DNA of 64,000 nt, from positions 26,139-90,138 of the forward strand of contig JBKCGI010000088.1 of the NCBI GenBank assembly GCA_046303515.1, given 5' to 3'. Numbering within the stretch: position 1 is the first letter of the stretch; every line of letters starts with the position of its first letter. The position numbers and the translations under genes were made by a program. The notes beneath the pieces were generated by a model. The model was not told where the DNA came from, made no database searches, and worked only from the letters and a program-made list of their open reading frames with translations. Shown here in pieces: positions 33,362 through 43,624 of the stretch. The DNA comes from M2408 sp046303515 (GTDB taxonomy: Bacteria > Bacteroidota > Bacteroidia > Flavobacteriales_D > Crocinitomicaceae).

Positions 33362-34017
33362 TGAAAATCGCTGCAAATATCATTTCTTGGTTGTTTTTAC
33401 CTTTATTGATGCCAATTTATGCAGTAGCCACAGCTATGTATTTGCCTTCTATGGAGTCAGGATTTTTTCAGCAGAATACTTTGTATTGGCTGAATCCTAA
33501 TTTCAAAATTGTAGTGATTTTGTGGTTTTCTATTTTTTCTTTTTTAGCTCCTGGAATCTCACTTTTGATACTTAAATTTTCCAAAAATATTTCTACAATA
33601 GAAATTGATAACCGAAGAGAAAGAAGTCTTCCGATTACTATAACAGCAATGTTTTGCTTCATTTTAGGAGTGCTTTTTTTAGTAAAAGCTCCTGAGGGAA
33701 TATTGCCAAAATCAATTTATGCTCTGCCTTGGGGAGGATTTATTGCTATTGTTTCAGCAGGAATCATCAACCGTAAAACCAAAATCAGTTTACATGCCAT
33801 TGGTGCAGGAATGTTACTTGGATTTTTCGTCTCCTATTATAGTTTACAAGTCGCTTTTCACTTCGAAATCCTTGTTGTTTCAGTTTTGGTATGCGGTTTG
33901 GTAATGTCTGCTAGGTTGTATTTGGGAAAACACACGCTAAAACAAGTACTTAATGGTTGTTTGTTAGGATTTGTGAGTGTGTTTGCAAGTGTTATTTTGT
34001 TTACTTTTTTATATTAA
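33361..34017 (+). CDS. Integral membrane protein, PAP2-phosphatase-like
   Basis: A 218-residue protein with about six membrane helices. Three conserved-looking loops, NRRERSLPI (about 80), SLHAIGAG (about 140) and SARLYLGKHTLKQVLNG (about 180-196), line up with the KxxxxxxRP, PSGH and SRxxxxxHxxxD motifs of the PAP2 phosphatase family, but the last aspartate position is occupied differently (QVL). It could be a lipid phosphatase or a degenerate relative; many databases leave such proteins as hypothetical. It is coupled to rpoN by the TAATG overlap and ends five bases before the protease gene. Confidence 0.75.
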   Translation: MKIAANIISWLFLPLLMPIYAVATAMYLPSMESGFFQQNTLYWLNPNFKIVVILWFSIFSFLAPGISLLILKFSKNISTIEIDNRRERSLPITITAMFCFILGVLFLVKAPEGILPKSIYALPWGGFIAIVSAGIINRKTKISLHAIGAGMLLGFFVSYYSLQVAFHFEILVVSVLVCGLVMSARLYLGKHTLKQVLNGCLLGFVSVFASVILFTFLY

Positions 34018-34022
34018 TTACA

Positions 34023-34826
34023 ATGAAAAATAAAGTTATTGCTATCGTTCTATTAAGTTTAGGCTTATACACTTGTGGAACAGTTAATGAAAAAAACAAA
34101 GGAAAAGGATTAAATATCTTTCCAGTAGCTCAAGACAAAAACTTGGGGGCACAAGTTGCGGCAGAAATCGAGGGAAATCCGCAACAATATCCGATTTTAG
34201 ATTCAGCAAGGAATGTAGACGTTTATAAATACATCTATCAAGTTAGAGATAATATTTTGAATTCAGGTAAAGTTGATTTCAAAGATGATTTCAAATGGAG
34301 AGTGAGAATAATTCACGATGACAAAACCTTAAATGCGTTTTGTACACCTGGCGGATATATTTATGTTTATACAGGGATTTTGAAATTTTTAGATTCGGAG
34401 GATCAATTAGCTGGAGTTTTAGGTCATGAAATTGGACATGCGGATATGCGTCATTCTACCAGACAAATGACAAAACAATTTGGAGTTTCTGTCTTATTAG
34501 AAATTATAGCTGGTAATAGAGCTTTGTTGAAGGATGTAACTTCAGCAATTGTAGGTTTGAAATTTTCTAGAACTCATGAAACTGAAGCAGATAAATGTTC
34601 TGTAAAATATTTGTGTCCAACAAAATACAATGCTGATGCTGGAGCGGAGTTTTTTGAAAAAATTCAAGCTTTAGGTGGAGACCGTCAACCAGAATTTTTG
34701 AGTACACATCCAAATCCTGAAAATAGAATTGAAGATTTTAGAAACATGAAAGTTACTTTAGGTTGTTCTGGAACTGATAAATTTAAAACAGAATATGCAG
34801 CTATGATTGCTAAATTACCTAAATAA
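34023..34826 (+). CDS. M48-family zinc metalloprotease lipoprotein
   Basis: A 267-residue predicted periplasmic lipoprotein. The signal peptide ends at the lipobox LYTC (C18). The zinc site HEIGH is at 135-139 with the third ligand in ETEAD about 65 residues later, as in BepA/LoiP/Ste24-type proteases. The role is likely quality control of outer-membrane or periplasmic proteins. The frame opens 66 bases earlier inside the previous gene, but the ATG at 34023 gives the clean signal peptide. No TPR domain follows, so it is the short LoiP-like form. Confidence 0.9.
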   Translation: MKNKVIAIVLLSLGLYTCGTVNEKNKGKGLNIFPVAQDKNLGAQVAAEIEGNPQQYPILDSARNVDVYKYIYQVRDNILNSGKVDFKDDFKWRVRIIHDDKTLNAFCTPGGYIYVYTGILKFLDSEDQLAGVLGHEIGHADMRHSTRQMTKQFGVSVLLEIIAGNRALLKDVTSAIVGLKFSRTHETEADKCSVKYLCPTKYNADAGAEFFEKIQALGGDRQPEFLSTHPNPENRIEDFRNMKVTLGCSGTDKFKTEYAAMIAKLPK

Positions 34827-34831
34827 GTATT

Positions 34832-35569
34832 ATGCTATTTCATCTCAATGACAAGCAATTTATCGACACTTCAAAAGGAAAAGATATTTCAATTGCATTA
34901 ACTAACGACGAACAAAATCCAAGAGCTTGGTATGTTGATCCGCCAGTTTTTGAGCCAGTTCGTGCAAATGGTTTTATTGGGTCTGTTGCAGAAGGAGGAG
35001 GAGTAAATTTTCGAAATATATTTTTTAACCCGCACGGACACGGAACTCACACGGAATGTTTGGGTCATATCACAGAAGAGGTTTATTCGATAAATCAGCA
35101 TTTGAAATCCTATTTTTTTACAGCTAAAGTTGTATCGGTAGAAGCTGAAAAAAGAGGAGAAGATTTAGTTGTGACCAAGAATTCTTTTCCCGCATTAGAA
35201 GGAAATTTTGAAGCGATTATTATTCGAACTTTACCAAATTCTGAGTCAAAAAAACACTTGAACTATTCTGCAACAAATCCACCTTATTTGGATTTAGATG
35301 TCATTGAATTGCTGGAAAAACATCAGGTAAAACATTTATTATTAGACTTACCTTCTGTAGATCGCGAGGAAGATGGCGGCGTTTTAGCTTTTCATCACGC
35401 TTTTTGGAAAGTGCCCGAAAATCCGCAATTCGACAAAACAATTACCGAATTGATTTATGTTTCAGACGAAATTAAAGATGGAGATTATATTTTAAATCTT
35501 CAAACGGCTCCTTTCGAGAATGATGCTAGTCCGAGTAGACCGGTTTTGTTTGAGATTTTTGAGAAATAA
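34832..35569 (+). CDS. Cyclase-family metal-dependent hydrolase
   Basis: A 245-residue protein of the cyclase/kynurenine-formamidase superfamily. The metal motif appears as NPHGHGTHTECLGH (residues about 67-79), close to the HxGTHxDxPxH consensus with E in place of D. The family hydrolyses amide or lactone bonds such as N-formylkynurenine. Substrate is unknown here; no kynureninase gene is near. It begins five bases after the protease stop, so it is likely the last gene of the rpoN unit. A hairpin terminator follows. Confidence 0.82.
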   Translation: MLFHLNDKQFIDTSKGKDISIALTNDEQNPRAWYVDPPVFEPVRANGFIGSVAEGGGVNFRNIFFNPHGHGTHTECLGHITEEVYSINQHLKSYFFTAKVVSVEAEKRGEDLVVTKNSFPALEGNFEAIIIRTLPNSESKKHLNYSATNPPYLDLDVIELLEKHQVKHLLLDLPSVDREEDGGVLAFHHAFWKVPENPQFDKTITELIYVSDEIKDGDYILNLQTAPFENDASPSRPVLFEIFEK

Positions 35570-35571
35570 AA

Positions 35572-35602
35572 AAACGTCGCCTAATTTAATAGAACGACGT
35601 TT
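35572..35602. terminator. Hairpin between convergent genes
   Basis: The stem aaacgtcg (35572-35579) pairs with cgacgttt (35595-35602). The A-run on the left gives a U-tract for the minus-strand giant gene; the right side lacks a long T-run, so it may end mainly that transcript. Confidence 0.6.
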
Positions 35603-35623
35603 GGATCAAGTATCTTGATTTCC

Positions 35624-38600
35624 CTAGTGTGAAACAACAAGTTTGCTGTTAAATTTCATTTCGCCCTCTTTTAATAGACTTACATGATAAACACCACTTT
35701 CCAAGATTGATACATCAACCGAAGTTAGTTGGGATTTTAAGTTCGTTTTGATTACGATTTTTCCTGCAATGTCCATAACAATTAATTCATAACCAACTTC
35801 ATTCGTTTGAATTTGAAAGTCAGAACTGGCAGGATTTGGGTAAATCAAAACCTCGTTTACTTGATTTATACTAAGCGCCTTTAAGTTATTAAATGTGAAG
35901 CAATCAGATGTTTTTGTACAAGAATTTAAAGTAAGTTCTACTGCATATTCTCCATTTTGTTCCGGAACAAATGTTTGACTAGTTTCTCCAGAAATTGGTA
36001 AATTAGTAGTACAATCAATCCATTGATATGTTGCTCCAGCTTGAGCTACTGTTAATACTGAATCTTCCTGAGTTACACTTGCATTGATTGAATTGATAGT
36101 TAAGTTCAAAGTAATGGTTGAATCACAGCCTGTCGAATTTGCTAAAATTTGCGTATATGTTCCAGATAAAGTATAGACTTCACCATTCAACTCAAACGAG
36201 TCACATGCAGTTTCACTTAAATTGTTTGAACTAGAATTGTTGATGGTTAAATTCAATGTTATCGTACTGTCACAACCCGCAGAATTTGGAATAATTTGAG
36301 TGTAAACACCAGTAGTGGTATATGTTTCAGAACCTAAGGTATAAGATTCACAAGCCGTTTCTGTGAGTATTGAGCTACTTGGAGTGTTAATTGTTAATTC
36401 TAAATTTGCTGTGCTGTCACATCCTGAAACACTCGTAAACGTTTCCGAATAGGAACCTGAACTAGTGTATATTTGCCCGTTCCACTGAAATTCTGAACAA
36501 GCAGAAACCACTTCTGTGGTATGCTGAGTTGTATTAATTACCAATCCCAAAGTGAGTAAACTGTCACACCCAATGGAGTTTGTCAAAGTTTGAGTATAAG
36601 TGCCGCCTACTGTATAGGTTTCTCCATTTAAAACAAACGAATCACAGGCAGTTGCTTGGATGGTGTTTGTCGAAATCGGATTTATAGTCAAATTTAGGGT
36701 AATTGTGCTATCACATCCCACTGTATTTGAAATTGTTTGAGTATAAACTCCGGAAGCGTTGTAGATTTCACCATTCAGTTCAAAAGATCCACACGCTGTT
36801 TCAATTAAAGTTGCGCTTGTAGCTTGCTTGATGGTCAAGTTTAAAGTTAATGTGCTGTCACAACCAGCTCCACTTTGCAATACTTGGGTATATGTTCCTG
36901 AACTTGTAAAAGTCTCGCCATTTAAAGTAAACGAGTTACAGGCACTTTCCGTTAAACTTGAACTCGTGCTTGGGTTTATTGTTAAATTTAAGGTAAGTGT
37001 ACTATCACAACCAGCTATATTCGTAAGGTTTTGAATGTAGGTTCCCGAACTTGTGTAAACTTCTCCGTTTAAATTGTATGCATCACAAGCTGTAAGTGAC
37101 AATTGACTAGTTGTTGCCTGATTTACAGTTAGATTTAAGGTGATAATACTGTCACAACCGAACACACTTGTTAAGGTTTGAGTGTAAGTTCCTGACGTAG
37201 TGTAAGTTTCTCCATTTAAATTATAAGAGCCACAAGCGGTTTCGTTCAAAGTTGAAGTTGAGAAATTACTTATAGTTAAATTTAAGGTCAAGGTTGAATC
37301 ACATCCACCATTTGTTGTTAAGTTTTGAACGAATGTTCCTGACGCAGTATATGTTTGTCCATTTAAGGTATAACTCAAACATGCCGTTTCAGTCACGATA
37401 GAACTTGCTGGGTGATTAATGGTTAAATTTAAAGTAATTGTGCTGTCACATCCAACATTATTTGTTAAAATTTGTGTGTAAACTCCAGAAGAAGTATAAG
37501 TCTGAGTATTTAGTGTGTAAGAATCACATGCCATTTCAGAAAGGAAACTAGTTGTTGGATTTAAGATGGTTAATTCTAAAGTTACAATACTATCGCATCC
37601 AGCTGTGGTGGTAAAAGTTTCGATGTATGTGCCACTTGACGTTAAAATGTTTCCATTGAAATTGTAATTTCCACATGTTGTTACTGCACTTGATTCTTGA
37701 AAACTTGGATTTACATTTATTGCAAATTCAGTTCTTGATGAATAACATCCATTATTTTCAACGCTTGCAAAATAACTTGTATTGTTCGATAATGTAGCAG
37801 TTGTAAAGCTTGAACTTGTTGCGGTAGCAAAAGGGATAAATTCATCTGTATACCAATAAATTGTTCCTGAACCTGTTGCTTCAAGTAGAGCTGAATTTCC
37901 TGAACAAATTATTGCTTGTCCTAGTGCATTTTGCGGAGCAGCTGGAATTTCATTTACTGTTACCGTAATTGCTGTTCGTGATTCAGAAATACATCCTGCA
38001 GGTAAAACTTGACTTTCAACGTAATAAGTCGTGTTAGCATTTAAAACTGGGGTTGTATAATTTGCTCCAGTGCCAAGTTGAATTCCACCACTTGGAGAGT
38101 CATACCAGACTAAGGTGTTATTATTTATTACATTAAGTATTGTTGTGTTTCCTTCACAAATGTTTAAATTTTCAATAGTCGTCGAATTTGTTGGAGCTAA
38201 TGGGTTAGAAACTGCCGAAATACTCACTAAGGTTCTTTCAGAAATACAATTTCCATTTGCAGCTTGAGTATAATAATTCAAAGTTGTTGGAACTCCTATT
38301 GCGCCAATTAGCAATGGATTTGCGTTGCTGATAGCTGTTCCACCTGTTTCTGTTGTAAACCAAGATAAAGTTCCAGTAAAATCCATTGTCGCTTGTGCAC
38401 CACTTCCTACGCAAACATTTAGTTGAGAAAGAGCTGAATTTGTAATTGGAGCATCTGGTGTATTTGTTACTGTTACGGTCAATGGAATTCTTTCAGCAAC
38501 GCAACTTGAGTGGTTGTAAGCTAAATAAAAAGTTGTCGATTCAGTTAAATTTGAAGTTGTGAAAGAATTTCCAGTAAATAATGGAATAGTTTCAGTTGCT

Positions 38601-40474
38601 GAAGAAAACCAAGATACACTGCTATTTGTCGCAGAACCAGTTAAGGTTGTTGAGTTATCATCACAAATGGATAGATTTGCAGGCGGAGTTGAATTTGAAG
38701 CAGTTGTTGTGGAAATTGTCATGAAGGAAATATTAGACCTACAATTTCCATTGATTGCGTAATAGTAAATATTTGTATTTCCTGTAATTGGTGGGGTAAC
38801 GAATGTATTTCCCGTACCTAAAATATTTCCGCCCGAAAAAGCATCAGACCAATGTACAACTCCTAATCCACTTGCCGAAAGTGTAGTTGTTCCGCCAACG
38901 CAAACTTTTGTGCTATCAGCAGCTGTGTTATTTGTAACATTACTATAATTCGAATCACCAGGCCACATAGTCGCTCCAAATGGTGTTCTTGATGAAACAC
39001 ATGCTCCGTTTACAGCTTGCGCATAAACAAAAGTACCGCTAGTGACAGCATTCGGATAAGTATATGTTAAACCTGTTCCTAATACAGTTGTTGAAGTTGC
39101 ACTAGCAAACCATTGAACATCAAAAGTACTTTCGGCAGTGAAGGTAATTGGACCAGGACATTGAGTTCCTATGTTAATTAGGTTTTGTGGTGCTGTTGGA
39201 CTTGTCAAGACAGTTATATCGACAGCAGTTCTTGGAGTCAAACATCCTCCAGTTCCAGCTTGTACCCAAAATGTGGTATTTGTCGTTAAACTTGGAGTTG
39301 TAAAACTTCCATTGAAACCAACATAGTTGACAGCATCAACGGCATCATACCAGCGTAAATTTGATCCTGTAGCCGTTAAAGTAGTTGTTGTTCCTGAGCA
39401 AATTTCTAAATTTGCAGGTGGTGTTGTTAAAGTTAAGGTTGGAATAGCTGAAACTGTAACAGTAATATTTCTTGAATTTGAACAACCATTAGATATTGTT
39501 CTAGCTTCATAAGTAGTATTTGCCGTTAAAACAGGAGTCGTAAACGTTAAACCTGTACCAACTAAAAGTCCACCTTGATACCATTCTACGGTTTCAGCTT
39601 GTGAACTGACACTTAATGTTGTTGAATTTCCCGTACAAATACTCAATAAATTACTCGCTGTTGTATTTGTTGGAGGAGCAGGACGACATGATACATCTGT
39701 CCATGTATTGCGGTAAATGTTTGCGGTTGTAGCATTCGTAACAACATATACATTTCCATCAGAAGAGACACTTATTTTTTGAATGTTGAAAGGTGCGCCA
39801 ATGTAATTGACCCATTGATTTTCGTCTAAATGATAAACAACTCCATTTCCATCAATTCCAACCACCTTATCTGCATCTCCAACAGATATCTCGTATAAAT
39901 TTCCGGGAATATTTACCCACGCTGTTCCAGTGTATTTGTAAATATTATTACCATACAAAGTTGGATTTCCTAAAGCGAAAATTGTTCCATCTTCACCAAT
40001 AGAAACGCGATAAGCAGCAATTGGTAAACTAGCTAAAACACTAAAACTATTCGCTGCATTACTAATTTGAACGTTATTTATGCCCGTTCCAATCGATGCA
40101 ACAGATGTGTTGACATTTTGAACGTCAAGGTAATTGATTGACGATGCTTGGGTTGTTCCCGTTCCACCACCATAATTAAATTTGCGAATCATTCCGCCAC
40201 CACCTTGGTTTCCAACTGCCCAAATTGTCCCATCTGAGGAAACAGATGCGTTCAAGTAATAGACTCCAGTTTGAGAAGATCTAACTTCCCACGCATTTGT
40301 ATTAAAATTATACTTGTATAATGCATTATTTGTTGCAGTTCCTGCAATTCCTATTAGTTGAGTACTAGAACCGCACGAAATTTCTCGAACATTTCCAGTG
40401 CTAAAGCTTGTCCACTGTCCAAATGATAGAAGTGAAGTGCTTAAAAATATTAATAAACTTAAAGTTTTTTTCAT
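35624..40474 (-). CDS. Giant repetitive surface protein, T9SS cargo
   Basis: A 1616-residue exported protein. Signal peptide 1-19; a tectonin/WD-like beta-propeller about 20-265 (repeats such as VSSDGTIWAVGNQGG and IGEDGTIFALGNP); eight Ig-like repeats of about 85 residues, about 265-925 (each opening with ICxGxxTTL); eleven tandem repeats of about 47 residues, about 928-1462, each with a cysteine pair (TACxSxxLNGExY, then GCDSTITLNLTI); then a spacer and a type A sorting domain (VLIYPNPASSDFQ to LVVSH). The pattern is that of an adhesin or extracellular scaffold. The 141-bp DNA repeats are diverged, so they are old. The function is inferred from architecture only. Confidence 0.9.
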   Translation of the reverse strand: MKKTLSLLIFLSTSLLSFGQWTSFSTGNVREISCGSSTQLIGIAGTATNNALYKYNFNTNAWEVRSSQTGVYYLNASVSSDGTIWAVGNQGGGGMIRKFNYGGGTGTTQASSINYLDVQNVNTSVASIGTGINNVQISNAANSFSVLASLPIAAYRVSIGEDGTIFALGNPTLYGNNIYKYTGTAWVNIPGNLYEISVGDADKVVGIDGNGVVYHLDENQWVNYIGAPFNIQKISVSSDGNVYVVTNATTANIYRNTWTDVSCRPAPPTNTTASNLLSICTGNSTTLSVSSQAETVEWYQGGLLVGTGLTFTTPVLTANTTYEARTISNGCSNSRNITVTVSAIPTLTLTTPPANLEICSGTTTTLTATGSNLRWYDAVDAVNYVGFNGSFTTPSLTTNTTFWVQAGTGGCLTPRTAVDITVLTSPTAPQNLINIGTQCPGPITFTAESTFDVQWFASATSTTVLGTGLTYTYPNAVTSGTFVYAQAVNGACVSSRTPFGATMWPGDSNYSNVTNNTAADSTKVCVGGTTTLSASGLGVVHWSDAFSGGNILGTGNTFVTPPITGNTNIYYYAINGNCRSNISFMTISTTTASNSTPPANLSICDDNSTTLTGSATNSSVSWFSSATETIPLFTGNSFTTSNLTESTTFYLAYNHSSCVAERIPLTVTVTNTPDAPITNSALSQLNVCVGSGAQATMDFTGTLSWFTTETGGTAISNANPLLIGAIGVPTTLNYYTQAANGNCISERTLVSISAVSNPLAPTNSTTIENLNICEGNTTILNVINNNTLVWYDSPSGGIQLGTGANYTTPVLNANTTYYVESQVLPAGCISESRTAITVTVNEIPAAPQNALGQAIICSGNSALLEATGSGTIYWYTDEFIPFATATSSSFTTATLSNNTSYFASVENNGCYSSRTEFAINVNPSFQESSAVTTCGNYNFNGNILTSSGTYIETFTTTAGCDSIVTLELTILNPTTSFLSEMACDSYTLNTQTYTSSGVYTQILTNNVGCDSTITLNLTINHPASSIVTETACLSYTLNGQTYTASGTFVQNLTTNGGCDSTLTLNLTISNFSTSTLNETACGSYNLNGETYTTSGTYTQTLTSVFGCDSIITLNLTVNQATTSQLSLTACDAYNLNGEVYTSSGTYIQNLTNIAGCDSTLTLNLTINPSTSSSLTESACNSFTLNGETFTSSGTYTQVLQSGAGCDSTLTLNLTIKQATSATLIETACGSFELNGEIYNASGVYTQTISNTVGCDSTITLNLTINPISTNTIQATACDSFVLNGETYTVGGTYTQTLTNSIGCDSLLTLGLVINTTQHTTEVVSACSEFQWNGQIYTSSGSYSETFTSVSGCDSTANLELTINTPSSSILTETACESYTLGSETYTTTGVYTQIIPNSAGCDSTITLNLTINNSSSNNLSETACDSFELNGEVYTLSGTYTQILANSTGCDSTITLNLTINSINASVTQEDSVLTVAQAGATYQWIDCTTNLPISGETSQTFVPEQNGEYAVELTLNSCTKTSDCFTFNNLKALSINQVNEVLIYPNPASSDFQIQTNEVGYELIVMDIAGKIVIKTNLKSQLTSVDVSILESGVYHVSLLKEGEMKFNSKLVVSH
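36080..37690 (-). repeat. Eleven tandem ~141-bp coding repeats
   Basis: Eleven copies of the GCDS-type unit inside the giant surface protein gene, with about 47 codons each. Each copy carries two cysteines about 27 residues apart, suited to one disulfide per repeat. Copies share motifs but not long identical DNA. Confidence 0.85.
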
Positions 40475-40693
40475 TAGAATGATAATTTTGGTGCAAAAGT
40501 CGTTTAATTGAAAGAGTTTAGTTTTCTCTTTTATTAAAAACCGATAAATTCAACATGAAAACCGTTTTTCAGTTTATGTAAGAATTTTCACTTTTCGATT
40601 TTTTGATGCAATCCTATCTCCTGATCACACATAGTTTAATAAACCCAAATTTAAATTTGAAGGCTTTAAATATGATTTCTACAAACCCACAAA

Positions 40694-40722
40694 TTGTTTT
40701 GAACTAAAAAATCATACTTTTG
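40694..40722 (+). promoter_or_regulatory. Promoter of the LytS-like kinase gene
   Basis: TTG (40694-40696), an 18-base spacer and TActTTTG (40715-40722) match the Bacteroidota consensus. The ATG follows seven bases after the -10 box, so the transcript may be leaderless or nearly so. Confidence 0.6.
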
Positions 40723-40729
40723 TAATTCA

Positions 40730-43624
40730 ATGAAATTTGTAATCGCTTTTCTAATAGGAATTATTTCCACCTTGGTTTTTTCTCAAGAACCACTCGCTAT
40801 TGCAATAAGTAAAAATCAAGGCTTAAGTTCTAATACCGTTTACAATATCCTACAAGACAAAAAAGGTTTTATTTGGATTACTACAAATGATGGCTTATTT
40901 AGATACGATGGATTTAGTTTTAAGCCTTTTGCAAATAAAAATCAATCTTCCCTATCAGGCAGTGCTTTAGAGGAAGATGCATTTGGTCGAATATGGTATC
41001 AGAATTTTGATGGATTTTTATTCTATACCCAAAAAGGAAAACTTAAAACGCTATTAAATCACAAACCAGTTGATTATATTCCTCAAGGCATTTCAAAAAA
41101 ACACCTTTTTGCTGCTTGTGAGGAAGGAATAGCAGTTTATGATTTACAAAGTTTGAAACGAATCAAAATTTTTAAATTAAAAAATGAGTTCATTCAAAAT
41201 ACCTTTGTTGATTCAAACAAATTTTACTTCATTGCCAATTCTAAGATTTATTGCATTGATGAAAATTTAAAGCAAACATTAATAACAAACTTACCTTCTG
41301 AAAAAACTTTTTGGTATTTAACAAAAGTGAAAACTGGAATTTTATTAGTGTCACGAAACAATAGTTCCAAAAAAATATTTTGTCTCAAAAATGGTAAACT
41401 CCAAACATTTGCGGATTTCAATTTCAAGCAAGAAATTTTAGCTTTCAAAATAATTGAAAATAGGATATGGATTTTTTCAGCTAATGGGGTATTTATTTAC
41501 GCATGCAGCAATGGGAAAATGCAAATGGTAAATCATTTTTTAAAGGGAAAAAAAATCACAAATGGAATAAAAGACAACACAGGAAAATACTGGTTTTCAA
41601 CTTTGTTAGAAGGAGCCTATTTAATTCCAGATTTGAATCGAAAATTAATTTATTTAGCTGATTTTAAGCCGTTGAAGCTTGTTAAAGATGGCGATGGTTT
41701 TCTTTTGGGCACTAAAAACCATCAACTTTTGTCTTCGAACTCTGATTTTTCGAAAATCAAAGTAATCAATGAAGGTAGCACAAATTCAGACGTGTATTAT
41801 ATTTATAAGGATCATAGCAACGGTAATATTTTTTATTCCTCAAATGGAGCAAATATATTAATTGGAGGTAAAAGTGAAACAAATATTCCTATTCATTTTG
41901 CAATTAAGGAAGTCAAAAAATTAGATGAAAAATATTACATTTTTGTGGCTAGTGGCTTGTTTGGTATGTATCAAAATCCTCTTGGAAAATCAGGGGGTCT
42001 ATCTACTTGGGATGAGGTTTTTTTTAAGAATCAGGACAAAGTTAAGCCAAATTTCGCTCCGTTGATGGTCGGGTTAAGAGCCAAATCACTTGCTTTTGAC
42101 AAACATAGAAACCGAATATATGTTGCAACAAATAAAGGTTTATTTAAAGTTAATTATAAAGGGAATATCAAAGAAATTCGCCTTAATGGTCATTCGATTT
42201 ATTGTCAAAAATTAGAATTTATAAACAACAAATTACTGGCATTAAGTTCAGTAGGTGATTTGTATGAAATCTCTGAAAACCAAAAAATCAAATTAATTAA
42301 CGCAAAATTTGACTTCAATGAAAAATCGATTAAACAACTGACATATATAAATTCTCATTTAATTTTGCGTTCGAATTCAAGTGTAAAAGTATTTGAAAGC
42401 ACTAAATTTAAATTAATCACTGAAGTAAATATCTCTAATTTTGATGTTTATGATACCTATTACGATAATGTCAATTTCATTATTTTAACCGATCAAGGAA
42501 TTTTATCTCTCTCAAATAATCTCAATAATTTCAAACATAATTCAATTCCAAGGTTAATCATCAACGATGTTTTAGTTAATAATAAGGTCTATAAGAACTT
42601 TCGTGATTTTAACTTGAAACCATCCGAAGATAACGTTGAAATAAATTTTTCGCTTTTAAATTATGGAAATCAAAATTCTAATAATTTATGGTACCAATTG
42701 AATAACAAAAAGTGGGTTAGTATTGAAAACAATATGCGCGTTTTGAAGTTTGCATCACTAGCTTCAGGAAATTATAAAATCAAATTCAAATGGAAAGATA
42801 AGGTAGAACATATTTATGCCGAGCAAATTAATTTCACAATTCAAACACCATTCTATAAAGAAATTTGGTTTTTAGCACTTTGTTTATTTTTGACTTTTGC
42901 ACTAGTTTATTCTTATTATCGTTGGCAGGTTTCCAATTTAAAAAACAAAAACAACTTGATTTTGGAAAAAATGACTTTGGAGAAAAATTTGAGTAAATCG
43001 ATGCTAACTTCTATTAAGTCTCAAATGAATCCTCATTTTTTTTACAATGCTTTAAATACCATTCAGTCATATATTTTTCTAAATGACAAAAAAAATGCAA
43101 GTAATTTTTTGTCTAAATTTTCTAATTTAACGCGCTTGATTCTCGAAATGTCTGATAAAGAAACAATTACATTAAGTGAGGAACTTAAAGCGCTTCATTT
43201 GTATCTTGATCTTGAAAAAATGCGTTTTGAGGAAGCTTTTGAATTTCACTTTCAAATTGACAAAAAAATTGATTGTGATTTATGTCGTATTCCGTCGATG
43301 TTAATTCAACCTTACATAGAGAATGCTATCAAACACGGACTTTTACACAAAGAAGGAACAAAGTGTTTGGATATAAAATTCAGTTTAGAAAATCAGGTTT
43401 TACTAGTAGAAATTGTCGACAATGGAGTAGGTAGAAAGCGAGCGGCAGAATTAAAACACATAAAAGAGATTAAACATGAATCGTTTTCAACGAATGCAAA
43501 TGCAAAAAGATTAGAAATATTAAATAAAGGTTTACATTTACATGTTGGTTTTGAAATTGTTGATTTATTCAGTGAAAATCAAGCTTCGGGTACCTATGTG
43601 AAACTTTCAATACCGATACAATGA
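40730..43624 (+). CDS. LytS/YehU-type sensor kinase with two-component-regulator propeller
   Basis: A 964-residue membrane kinase. Signal peptide (to about residue 18), then a large periplasmic beta-propeller of Reg_prop repeats (for example GLSSNTVYNILQDKKGFIWI, then TTNDGLFRYDG), a Y_Y_Y-like domain (about 640-705), one membrane helix (about 713-733), and a His_kinase domain with MNPHFFYNALNTIQSY (phospho-acceptor about H769) and an HATPase with DNGVGRKRA. It lacks a fused receiver and AraC output, so it is not a full hybrid system. Its stop overlaps the regulator start (ATGA), so the two proteins are made together. Such sensors often follow surface nutrients; the ligand is unknown. Confidence 0.92.
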   Translation: MKFVIAFLIGIISTLVFSQEPLAIAISKNQGLSSNTVYNILQDKKGFIWITTNDGLFRYDGFSFKPFANKNQSSLSGSALEEDAFGRIWYQNFDGFLFYTQKGKLKTLLNHKPVDYIPQGISKKHLFAACEEGIAVYDLQSLKRIKIFKLKNEFIQNTFVDSNKFYFIANSKIYCIDENLKQTLITNLPSEKTFWYLTKVKTGILLVSRNNSSKKIFCLKNGKLQTFADFNFKQEILAFKIIENRIWIFSANGVFIYACSNGKMQMVNHFLKGKKITNGIKDNTGKYWFSTLLEGAYLIPDLNRKLIYLADFKPLKLVKDGDGFLLGTKNHQLLSSNSDFSKIKVINEGSTNSDVYYIYKDHSNGNIFYSSNGANILIGGKSETNIPIHFAIKEVKKLDEKYYIFVASGLFGMYQNPLGKSGGLSTWDEVFFKNQDKVKPNFAPLMVGLRAKSLAFDKHRNRIYVATNKGLFKVNYKGNIKEIRLNGHSIYCQKLEFINNKLLALSSVGDLYEISENQKIKLINAKFDFNEKSIKQLTYINSHLILRSNSSVKVFESTKFKLITEVNISNFDVYDTYYDNVNFIILTDQGILSLSNNLNNFKHNSIPRLIINDVLVNNKVYKNFRDFNLKPSEDNVEINFSLLNYGNQNSNNLWYQLNNKKWVSIENNMRVLKFASLASGNYKIKFKWKDKVEHIYAEQINFTIQTPFYKEIWFLALCLFLTFALVYSYYRWQVSNLKNKNNLILEKMTLEKNLSKSMLTSIKSQMNPHFFYNALNTIQSYIFLNDKKNASNFLSKFSNLTRLILEMSDKETITLSEELKALHLYLDLEKMRFEEAFEFHFQIDKKIDCDLCRIPSMLIQPYIENAIKHGLLHKEGTKCLDIKFSLENQVLLVEIVDNGVGRKRAAELKHIKEIKHESFSTNANAKRLEILNKGLHLHVGFEIVDLFSENQASGTYVKLSIPIQ

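Noticed and set aside
36080..37690. Tandem 141-bp repeats as a CRISPR or satellite
   Set aside because: They are coding in one long frame with conserved protein pattern (paired cysteines), so they are protein-domain repeats.
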